A stretch of 11,509 nt of DNA from Hamiltosporidium magnivora (Eukaryota > Microsporidia > Dubosqiidae). A program made the translations under genes and the position numbers. Numbering within the stretch: the stretch's first letter is position 1; each line of letters opens with the position of its first letter. Shown here in pieces: positions 1 through 9,342 of the stretch. The DNA is taken from assembly GCA_004325065.1 (NCBI GenBank), contig PITI01000502.1:1-11509 (forward strand), read 5' to 3'. The notes beneath the pieces are model-generated. The model did no database searches. It was not told the origin of the DNA and was given only the letters and a program-made list of their open reading frames with translations.

Positions 1-960
1 AATTAAGAATAATATTTCTGATTTATCTTTAAGAAAAAAGTTAAGGCGATAACACTAACTGGAAAAGTGATCACTTCTTCTCAAGCTTTCTTTAAATTTT
101 TAAAATTTAGAAACTTAAAAATTGAGACTTTTTGGCCAATTATTCGAATTTTATTTTAATATATAATTTTGCAATAGTCTCTTATGGCTTAACCAATATT
201 AAATTCCCAAATTTGATACGATTTAGCCTAAAATGGTTCAAATAATAGTACATCCGAACCATATATACAGTTGGCTATACTAAAAAAAATCAGTTGAAAC
301 AATTCTTTGTCATTCAGAAATAAAATAGAATCTAGATCAGCAAAAATAGTAATTTTAGTACTAAGTACAATGATAGGATAAATGATTCATAGCCACACTT
401 CAGATAAAGAATTTTTACCACTATAAAGAAAAAAATATTTCAAGTAAATACATTGTAATTATTGAAGCTTCAATTTGAAAAGAAAAAAAGTAATTCGACC
501 CAATGAAGAAAAATATAAGAAACTTTTCGAATAAATTCGAAGGTCAAAATATAATCTAAAAGTGTAGAATTAAGCAAACCAAAATGTTGGCTAAAAATAA
601 TTTCTTCGATTAAATTTCAGTCAAAACTTGTAAAAAATTTGTGGATTATGTATTTGTAATTTAAAAAAATATTAGCGAATTACTTGTTTGTGCACAATAC
701 TTATCGGAAAAGTTTCCATATTGTCTAGGATGACCAGTTTTTGACGATTGTAGTTTGGGACTTATAAAATTGATTTATTTATTCTTCTTCTATATGGCTA
801 TAGATACTTCTTTAAATAGATACACGTCTTTTCGGAAACGTGGCATATATTATACTGTTTTCGTGACATTAATGCTGAACTAGGTTTTAATAGATAACTT
901 CTAACCAATACGCCGTTGGTCATGCTGAAATACTTAAATCTAAGTTTGGCATCCAAAAAG
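1..960. other. AT-rich non-coding stretch, no gene seen
   Basis: No open frame of useful length and no RNA gene was recognised on either strand. A short palindrome (7-base arms TTCGAAT/ATTCGAA, 526-541) is present but unremarkable in DNA this rich in A and T. Part of the stretch (about 780-960) continues the minus-strand frame of the decayed reading frame that starts at 1440, but stop codons become frequent there and nothing recognisable remains. Confidence 0.6.
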
Positions 961-1440
961 TTGTAAAACGGATTTGATAGACAAAGCTACCAAGATTTGG
1001 AGAATATTTGTTTTATAAGATGTATGACTTTTAAGCCCAACTTGCGTTCCTCAAATACCAGCCGCTTTTTCACATACTCCATACTTTCCGATCCAAATAT
1101 ACTCCTGCTATAATATATCTCTGCGACTTACGTAAGAAAGTTTCACATAGACTTTGCAATAACGTCCAACAAATTTATGTTTCACTTTAGGTTTCCTATT
1201 TTTTCATTGAGTATGATTTTTTTGTATTCCCAGGTCTATAGATTTCTACCTTGTCTAAAGAATGTTAGTTTCAAATTCTTTTGCATATTTATTGTATATA
1301 AGATCAGCCATGGTTTATAAAATAGTATATAAATCCTAGAGGCCAACTAAGTCTCCAGATAAGTTGCCTTTTTTATATTTTGCCAGCTTATACAAATTTC
1401 CATAGAACAGCCAAAAATGTGGAGTTATTTTCGGCTTTTC
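961..1440 (-). pseudogene. Decayed reading frame, possibly a non-LTR retrotransposon reverse transcriptase
   Basis: One minus-strand frame (codons beginning at 1440) runs 160 codons with seven stops, about half of what this base composition would give. Its translation has a richer amino-acid mix than the surroundings, including runs such as TPHFWLFYGNLYKLAKYKKG, TMADLIYNKYAKEFETNIL and SYKTNILQILVALSIKSV. Three places resemble LINE-type reverse transcriptase in the right order: GNLSGDLVGL-stop-DLY could correspond to the G.xQGDxLSPLLFxLY motif, EYIWIG to the Y.YLG motif, and LQLFGC to the YGxELFG motif of the thumb. Spacing is shorter than in intact elements, so deletions would be needed. No initiation codon or end can be assigned. 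The family call is inference; that this is a broken reading frame is somewhat better supported. Confidence 0.3.
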
Positions 1441-4400
1441 GAAAATTCATACAATGATTCTTGCCATTTTTATTTAATCCTGTCAAGAAGGATAGTTTTT
1501 GGTGCGTATTCTTCCACATTATATATATCCATTGATAAAATGTTAAATTTATTGCAACAAATTCAAAATTTTATATTATTTTTTAAGATTTTATTTTTAA
1601 TACAAAAATCCAAACAAATTTAGGTACTTTGAAGTTTTGTAAATATTCTCAACATTAATATTCTAGAATTTCTCAAAAAGCAAAAAATATTTTTTTACAT
1701 TAATTTAATTAATTTTTTATTTAGATATGAAACAAAATGAACAAAAAAAACATTTAATCTTTGTATTTTACAAAGAATTAACCATCAATTATAAATTTGA
1801 AATGTTAAAAAATAATAAATATTTCCGAAATGCATATTGTCATTTAATAACGTGCTACGTGTTTGAATGAAGGAGTCTATGCATTAAAGTTCGTTGGTAT
1901 AGAAGCTTTGAATATAATATTGGAGCAGGTAAAGTTCGAAAAGCTGCAATTTTTATCTACATGATTGGTTTAAAAAATTTCTGTGTTTTTTTGAGTCAGA
2001 TTTATTCAAATTCATTTCCTGGTGCTGCACGTATATTTTTATAACAAATACAATTTTCGAATGTCTACTCGATTTATTTTCTTTATTAAAACAGCGGAAT
2101 AGGTCATTGTATAATTTTTTATATATTATTTATTCTATTTAACCATATCTTTAAAGTAAAATATCCATAATTCATAGATATTTTAGAATTTATTAGTTTT
2201 TCGTTAAACCAAAAGGAATCATTTTCTTGATTATGATTGAATAAATTCTCAGCGAGAAATGATTAAAAAATAATTAAAGCAATTCAAAAATGATTTTTTG
2301 ATAAATCAGCGGCTTGTTTTGGTTTTTTAAAATTGTTAAATTTAATATATCGAATTCAAAGATATATATACATTAATACCACAATTTCTACTTTTTTATA
2401 GATATTAAAATATAAAAAATCACTGTAGGAATTATTGGGGTAAAAAGCTTGTTTCAACTACATCATTGATTGTACTGGCCTTTTTTGATATTCATTTCAA
2501 CCTAAAATGAAAAATAAATGATTCATTCGTTATTTGGATCAATTTAAACAAAATACATGAGACGTTCCTTGCTTCCTTTTTGTGTTTATTTCTTTTCGTA
2601 TTCAATAAATTGAATTCTATAAAAAGCTATAAAATAAAAGTAAACTATTCAAACAAGGACCGATGATCCTAGGTATGTTTTCTTTTATTTTTACCCATTT
2701 GGAGATTAAATATTATCTCAAGTTATAATGAAACCGTTCTTCGGTCATATCTAAACTATATACTGAAAATAATTTGAGTGGTTTTAGCAGTCAACTATAA
2801 GCTTGTGTATTACTTGGTGAGTGGAGAGAGGATAACCACTTAAAAACTATCTGGTTGTCAATGAGTGTTTGAAATAGATATGAAAAGAATTGCTGAGATT
2901 TTTGTGTGATATAAACTACATTGAATCTATAGACCAACCCCTATATCCGAGTAACAACTGATTAAAAGAAGCAATTGGAGAATTTCTAGTTGTTTACTCT
3001 AGACACCTAGAAGTAAAAGAGGAAGGGAATAAGTAAGTATTTTTCCGTTCCCAATTTGTGTCTTATTTCTTTGTTATGAGAAAAAAATTGAAATGAAAAT
3101 TGATACCCAGAAAAAATCTCGTTCTTTGTATAAATTTGTCGATAACTAGACAAATTTATAACCTTTAAAAAAACTTTCTAATTTCATAAAAGCTTCTTTT
3201 ACAGTTTTAATTTGCAACTTTTGTATGAATATCTTTGGAGAAATTGTTGGACATCATTTATTCCTTTCTTATTTTAAATTAGGCATATTTTGACTGCATT
3301 TTCTGAAACAAACTTTCAAAGGTTGTTTTGCTAAATCTCATCGATTTGGTCTTCCCATTCTGCGATTAAAATTAAAATACTTCATCTTCAGAACATTATT
3401 TTATTGTTTAATTCGATTTTCAAACCGAAACTTTGATTCTCTATATAGGAGTCTCATATTCCTCTTAATATTTAAGCGAAACTACATTCGAGACGATTAT
3501 TTTACAAGCTTTTATAATTTGAATAGCATATTTGTATCATGAAATCAATGTCTTAAAATCTGATCCCACTGTTTTATTTGCTAAAAATTTTTTAGATTTG
3601 TTTCCTTTGAGTTTAAGCATCTTTACGCAGCGTTTCTAAGTTTTTTATTTATATCGCTATCATTATTTATTACGATGTCTATTAATATTGACTTCAATCT
3701 TCCTATGTAAATTTACAAATCATTTATCATGGTAGCCTAGTATTTATTCAAATATATAGCGAATATTACATTGGATTACATATCCGATCCCCGAATCTTT
3801 ATTTCATTCTCTTTTGTAATAGTAAAATTATCGATATCCACATAATTTTTAAGTGCGTAAATAGAAACTTTGTTAAGTTGCGCACTTACACGATTTCGAG
3901 CATATTTAATAAAACAAGGTAGCCATGTATAGCGAAAAAATATTTTTCGAATTCAATTAGCAGCCAATTAAAAAATTTCGAGCCGGTATCAATTTTAAAT
4001 ATAACAAGAGCAAACGATTCGGTTTAATATTTGGAAAGGTTTTAAATACTACAAGATCTATTCAAATTTGCGTTTATACATGAACATCGCATTAAAATTT
4101 TTTAAAAATTTGTTAAAAAATTATTAGAAATTTATAAAGCGTAGCTGGTTTCAGCGACTTTTCTGTTCCGTCTCGTTATAATTAAAAAAATTTACGGTTT
4201 TATGATTTTAATACTGATAAAGTCAAAAGATATAAATATTTTAAATTAATCGCAGATTACCAGTTCCCTATTACTCTAATAGTCGATTTGGCATTTATTG
4301 TTCATATATTAGCATTTTTGAGTCGATCTGATGATTCTATTTGAAAATAGGTCTTACCAATGCACGTTATGTCTGTGGCGAATTACCCTTGTCATAAAGA

Positions 4401-4749
4401 TCATAAGCACTGTTAATTTGCTTGAAACATCCTTATCCATCAAAACAAAAATTTTTACCCGTCTAAAACATAGTTTTTTTCCAAAAAAACATTAACAAAA
4501 AGCCAACTGTGGAATACATATATAATGTCGAAAATACTTGATTATATTTTCTTTGGAATTCATTTATTTAAGGAAAGATAAACACACTAGAAATCATGTT
4601 ATTTGAAATGATTGTGTGAAACAGACGTCAAAATTCGATTGAATTTTATGTGAGATGAAATTTCATTGGATTTTGATTTATCTAAGAATTTATATGAAGA
4701 GGAGAATGTCTAAAATATTTTGAAATTTTTTTAGTAAGTTTGTATTTTT
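1441..4749. other. Long AT-rich stretch without a recognisable gene
   Basis: No intact gene was found on either strand. Three patches have locally coding-like translations but no family I recognise: about 2790-3030 on the plus strand, about 3290-3500 on the minus strand and about 4270-4440 on the minus strand. All are interrupted by several stops and may be very old gene debris or chance. The stretch also contains the inverted repeat listed at 3129-3160. Confidence 0.5.
3129..3160. repeat. Perfect 12-bp inverted repeat (stem-loop)
   Basis: TATAAATTTGTC (3129-3140) is followed by an 8-base loop GATAACTA and then by its exact reverse complement GACAAATTTATA (3149-3160). Pairing stops at both outer ends. 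It sits far from any gene, so a terminator or regulatory role cannot be argued. It could be part of a decayed mobile element end, or chance in DNA of this composition. Confidence 0.6.
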
Positions 4750-5220
4750 TTATTTAGCTATATTAAAAATTCGCGAGTGAAATTTTAGGTAGTTGTCATG
4801 CCAAAGCATGAAAATGGTTTGCCAGACCCTTGTTAGATGATTTTGTGTCCAAGAGATAAAGTAAATCCCCTTTGAGAATCCAGTAAGACTAAGTAGCGGA
4901 TTATATTTCTTAATATGCCATTGCAACGTCTCGGTAAATCCTATGTGAGTCTCCAAGATATATCCTAGTAATATGTTTATTTGGGGGCGAAATACGTAGA
5001 CTGGAGAGAGATTTTGCGAATATTGGATATTAATTTAGGTTGGATCGTGGAATCACGCTTCAGGTAATTAGAATCAATCAACACATTTTTACCACCTCGC
5101 TCATTAAATAAAATTTGAATACCTTTTAGATATTTAGCTTTCTATATTTAGATCTAGGAATTTCAAAGAAGGCGTTGGCAGTTGTTATCTATTTAAAATC
5201 TATAATCTGTTAACGATAAA
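4750..5220 (-). pseudogene. Decayed LTR-type (Ty3/gypsy-like) reverse transcriptase segment
   Basis: Several minus-strand frames carry short matches to successive parts of a retroelement reverse transcriptase. From 5185 to 5102 one frame reads ANAFFEIPRSKYRKLN, then a stop, then KVFKFYLM; this resembles the motif A region (DLxxAFFxIPLxxxxRxLTAF) followed by the GKxFxFxxMP segment. A second frame (5099-4980) has GGKNVLIDS, possibly what is left of the YIDD region, and ends in STYFAPK. The third frame is open for 94 codons (5034-4753) and has ILLGYILETHIGF, IKKYNPLLSLTGFSKGIYF and TIFMLWHDNYLKFH, resembling LGYI, the IKxYxxPxxLxxLxxFLGxxxYY connection and the PLxxLLxKDxxFxW segment. The second and third frames abut at a run of five G (4983-4987), a likely frameshift point. 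The catalytic aspartates are not convincingly present and the upstream part is missing. The order is right; the identification is by eye. Confidence 0.42.
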
Positions 5221-7482
5221 AAAGTATAATATATGCTACCTTTAAAATGATGTGATATAATTAAATGTTACGGGCCAATAAATTCCCGATCTCGAATAGA
5301 ACCCTCGTTATTTCATATATACTTTTTATAAAGGATATAACTTTTTAAATTTTTATGCAGCCCTTTTATTCTCAAACCCTATTGTCCTATTCTTCACTGG
5401 ATATTTCTATACATATCTCGATATTTTATTACTACCGTTATTTCATAACCATTTTCTCAAATTTTTGTTTTGTATAAAAAAAACCATGATGTGTTAAACA
5501 TTGACATACTTTAAAATAAATTTTCTTTCGCTTACTTTTTTTACAGTTTACACTCTTTTGTTTCTGTTAATTTTGTAAACATAAAAAAAACATCCAAAAC
5601 CTAAAGAGACTGATACTAAACAACATAACACAATATAAAAATATATTCGAAGTTTAAATTCTAGTTTTTCTTTTCTTTACTGTATAAATAGCTACAAGTG
5701 TATAGTACTTACAATTCCAAGATTTTAAGCTGCAGATAAAAAAAGAAAAGGAAGTTATATCAAGCTATTATAAAACTGACAAATAAAGAATTGTATAGAT
5801 CTTAGTATATAATTAGTTATGATGGTTAATATTGATGAATTAACATTATAATTGACACATATACCCAAACTTTTCAAAGCAGTACTAATACTAAGAAGAT
5901 ATCACAATGAGTAAAATTTTTATTGAATTTTTGGTTTTTTTTCGATTTATTGTTTCGGTTGAAATAAAGGACGATAACACCTGATATTGAGAAAATTTAC
6001 TCTTTGAAATGCTTTGACTTGTCTAAGTATTAGAGTTATACGTGGAAGACTTTACAACCAAAGTACAAAGCCAAGTCAAATGTGCCAATTAAACCATAAA
6101 AAGATGGCCTTTAAAAAAATTGCATGCAAAAAAGTTGAAGAATATAGGCCGAAGTTGACAAAGATGTTGTTTATTCATAAAACAGAACAACAAATAGTGC
6201 AAAAAACAAATCTCTATGTATGCTTTTCTTCGAACAACCAGGTTTAAAAAATTTACCTTTTAGAGCATAATAATAAATAGCAAAAGTTGTATAATGATGC
6301 CTTCTATTTTAGTAAATTCTAGCACAATTTTTACTAGAGAAAATGCAGTTTAACACAGTAAATCTTGGAGATTGTACCAAAATATGCATGTATAAACCGG
6401 TAAACACCACAACATCATAATAACCCATAGTTGCAAAATGATAGTAAAATTGCTGCCTATCTCGGTAAGCTTTTTTTAAATTATTGATATAACCTTATAG
6501 GAAGCAATGTAAAATAGCATTTCGAGAGATTTGTATATTGAAGATAATGGCGCCATAAAAAGATTCGGACATAAACACAGAGACGAAAGGAACATATGTG
6601 AACTCCTTACGTAAAAATTATGTTTTTAAAGTTACAACTAGTTTGATGAACAATATGATTGAAGTAAAAAACAATGATTGTGACACAAGAACAGTTTCCA
6701 GTGGCGTAATAAAACATATTTAATTTAATTAGGTCTACGTTGCAATTATAACTATGCATTTTTTTATTAATTGAATGTTAACCCAAATTTTTTTTATATT
6801 CTGTAAAAATTTTAACGAATATTTTTTGGAGGGAAATTCAACTTTAAAAGTTATGAGCATTTTTTAAATCGAGCTCAAAAAAGTATAGAATAAAAATCAT
6901 TTCCATGATTCCATTATATAGGCTTAAAGTGTAATATATAGAAAACAACGGGGGTTCTATAAAATCATTAGAAAACAACGGGAATTCTATTGGACATTGG
7001 GGTATTTATTAGCTCGTGACAAATAATTTAAATTTTTCTTTAAAAAATACTGTAAGACATACTTTTAAGGTTTTGAATATTTGTATGAAACTTTAAATAT
7101 TTAACTGAAAACATTAATAATAAACATTGGGAAAATTCTTTAAAATACTTTGGTATAAAATGTGGTTCTTCTCCTCCAGTCTTTGTATAAAAGTTAATGT
7201 AGACCGCAGGCTAAAAGATTGACGACCCTTGGATTTAAACAATTAAATATAATTTTTTTTATAAAAAACAGTCCTGATTGCCTAGAGATATAAGAGAACT
7301 GGAATGATTAGATAAGTAATAAAAAATGGTTTAGAATTTATGTGGTTTTGCTCTGTATAATCTTGTTTAAGTTTTGGTTAAGATGTCTTTTACATCTAGT
7401 TATTTTTCTAGCTCCTGAACAAACGTATCTCCTTCAGTCATTTTAAACATTTAGATACGCAATAAATAGAAATTTTATTTGC
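5221..7482. other. Intergenic stretch with two unplaced open patches
   Basis: No recognised gene. On the plus strand 6014-6247 is open for 77 codons from a TTG with no ATG near its beginning; the translation is lysine-rich (MAFKKIACKKVEEYRPKL) and matches no family I know. Also on the plus strand, about 6493-6723 is open apart from one TAA at 6556-6558 and includes KGTYVNSLRKNYVFKVTTSL; it has a mixed composition that looks more coding-like than its surroundings, with no known motif. A minus-strand patch near 7045-7170 (VYINFYTKTGGEEPHFIPKY) is similar. None has a start signal or an intact length to justify calling a gene. Confidence 0.45.
6939..6990. repeat. Pair of 22-bp direct repeats, 30-bp period
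   Basis: TAGAAAACAACGGGGGTTCTAT (6939-6960) recurs at 6969-6990 with two adjacent changes, GG to AA. The eight bases between the copies are unrelated. The repeat is richer in G and C than the region around it, which makes chance less likely. It looks like a local tandem duplication, or the start of a minisatellite. No coding frame runs through it. Confidence 0.75.
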
Positions 7483-8400
7483 TTAAAATATATTTTTTTC
7501 TCTATACAAAAGAAATGCTTGAACAATATGGTCATGTTTTCCCGTTCGTTCTGTAGCATTTACTATGGTCTTCTCCGGTTTTAATCGGAATTTATTCGTA
7601 CCTCAAGTCTTCTTAATCGATCGAGACTTATGATATTTCTCATAAATTCGGGGTATCACATCCTCTAGATCATATCTTATTGGTCATAGACAATATAAAT
7701 AAGTTTTAACTGAAGTATAATATCTACATCACAGTATTAATCCATTCATTTTACATAATTATAATTTTATTGTTTGCTAGTTTTAGCTATTGAAAGCAAG
7801 TTATATTTCGTAACTCTATTCGAACATGTGTCGTTTAAACAATATTCATACCTCAATTTTAAATATTGATCTATAATTTTTGACTTTGTCATCATTTTTT
7901 ATACATTATTCTACACCTATAATAAAATACTGTTTTTCGCAAAAAAATCTAAACAATGAGGTTCTAATTCGGTTTCCTAGCACAAATTTATATTTATCAG
8001 AAACAAAGGCATATCTACACCAGCAACTTTATTTTGTTTACGGATGTTGAAGAGGTAAAGTTTTTTACCATCAATTGATAAACATTCTACGACATTTTAA
8101 ATTGACTACATTTTCATTACTTTCGTTTTGCACCTCAAAATATATTTTTATCTAGATGTAACCGATACTAGCATCACATTTAACCTAATTTTTTCATTTG
8201 TAGGGTTTCCAAATAACCAATATCACTAGCATGCCATTTCCTTTCAAAATTAGATTTTTTTTAAATTTTGATTCAAAAAGCCAATTTGAAAAATATTTTA
8301 TCTACTAAATTATTTGAGCTAAATTGTATCTGCAATAAAAATATTATTAAAGAGACAATCTCTAATCTAAAACATTATCAAATTATGCAATAACCGCTTG
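7483..8400 (-). pseudogene. Remnant of a Ty3/gypsy-type pol gene: RT end, RNase H and integrase
   Basis: A single minus-strand frame (codons beginning at 8400) shows, in order, fragments resembling the end of a Ty3-type pol polyprotein. Reverse transcriptase connection: FYCRYNLAQII (8340-8308), like the xYYRRYIxNLAxII segment. RNase H: VKCDASIGYI (8184-8155) followed by IYFEVQNESNENVVNL, like xxTDASxxGxGAVL and YxSKxLNxxExNY. Integrase zinc-binding region: NDDKVKNYRSIFKIEV then ILFKRH (7896-7828), like the segment before the first histidines. Integrase core: RYYTSVKTYLYC and PIRY (7725-7672), EDVIPRIYEKY then KKT-stop-GTNKF (7665-7588), like the DxGTxF block, and TGKHDHIVQAF (7545-7513) at the place of TNGxVERxxxTL. 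About two dozen stops interrupt the frame, no fewer than chance, so it is either very old or partly coincidence. No LTRs were found, and the start of pol and gag are absent. Confidence 0.42.
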
Positions 8401-9342
8401 TTAACACACCTTAATTAATGTATAAATAAAGAATATTGAAATCCGATTAAGGCCTTTATAATTAAATGTATTGAATTATTTTTATTTCAGTGTATAAAAA
8501 GGCTGTTTTCCTGCAAGTAATTTTATCTGATTTATTCAATCGATACTTCTTCATCTTTTACAAGTTGCTGCTTTCTTTATTAACGATTTTTCTTTTCTAA
8601 AAATTACATTTGTACTAAATTATTACTTGCCACTATTTTAAAAAGATGTGATACTTTTAAATAAAGTATTAATTTTATGATGCAGTGAGATCAATAACGT
8701 AGTAAGAATTATACCTTTAAATAAGAATTGTTTATATTCAAAGATATTTAATTCATTATAAGATTGTATATATCAAATTCTGGATTTGAAATCTGCACGA
8801 GTATAACGATAGTAAAGAAATAATAAATACTACTTTTTAAAAATCAAATCTTAAATTTGATAATTACAGCAATAAATATTTTTGTTAATTACTGCTATTT
8901 AATAAATTCATATACCAATAAATTTATAGTAAACAACAATCTTAAATCCAGAATCGGATGCTTGTTTATCTCAAAAATAAAAGAATAAATTTCTAGTTAA
9001 ATATAATTGTAAGAACATAAGTTTTAACACTGAAATATAAACCAATTTATTGAATATAATTATTATTCCAATTAAAAATACTTGTACATAAATTTATAAG
9101 CGTTTAAAATTTTAACTTTTTTTCATCAAAAATTAGTGCCGCTAATTTTGTAACCAATTGATATAAATCATAAAAAATATTTAAAGAATAAAACAAATTT
9201 ACAAAAAAAAATGATTCTTTTTGTATTTAATTACCAACGAACAAAAAAATTTATATTTCACCATTTTTTAAGCATTTTTTTATTTTTCGTTGTTAATAGA
9301 TCTTATTTCCCCTTTTTCCATATACGGATACTCACCCCTTCA
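8401..9342. other. AT-rich upstream flank of the DUF155 gene
   Basis: No gene was recognised. The minus-strand frame of the retroelement remnant may continue to about 8560 with still weaker resemblance to reverse transcriptase. From about 8640 to 9300 the DNA is almost entirely A and T with no G+C-richer patch. The 132 bases 9211-9342 are open in frame with the gene, from an ATG at 9211, but encode a Phe/Ile-rich string typical of translated AT-rich spacer; see the gene entry for why I leave it out. Confidence 0.6.
9309..9342 (+). promoter_or_regulatory. C-rich start-proximal element (CCC-type signal)
   Basis: Two CCCC runs (9309-9312 and 9335-9338) stand out in a flank with almost no consecutive C. 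The second ends four bases before the ATG at 9343. A CCC-like motif immediately upstream of the start codon is an established feature of many microsporidian genes, where transcription starts close to the ATG and 5' leaders are very short. Its position supports 9343 rather than 9211 as the real start. It also supports, without proving, a microsporidian origin. Confidence 0.55.

Noticed and set aside
3..16. TTAAGAATAATATT near the left end recurs near 11271
   Set aside because: Fourteen AT-rich bases shared across 11 kb is weak, and the flanks do not match; not evidence for terminal repeats.
1417..1623. 68-codon plus-strand open frame from an ATG
   Set aside because: Phe/Ile/Leu-rich translation typical of AT-rich spacer, no motif, and its start overlaps the antisense of a better-supported decayed frame.
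4473..4490. Palindrome of eight-base arms GTTTTTTT/AAAAAAAC
   Set aside because: Homopolymer arms of this kind are expected by chance in DNA of this composition.
6014..6247. 77-codon plus-strand open frame
   Set aside because: Begins at TTG, lysine-rich, no recognisable domain and no start signal; kept only as a note in the intergenic entry.
7603..7731. Three TGA codons and no TAA or TAG inside the integrase-like stretch 7483-7758, hinting at TGA read as an amino acid
   Set aside because: The neighbouring parts of the same frame contain TAA and TAG, and the intact gene uses TGG for tryptophan with no in-frame TGA; simple decay explains it.
9211..9342. N-terminal extension of the DUF155 gene resembling a hydrophobic signal segment
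   Set aside because: Residue composition matches translated spacer and the CCCC element favours the ATG at 9343.
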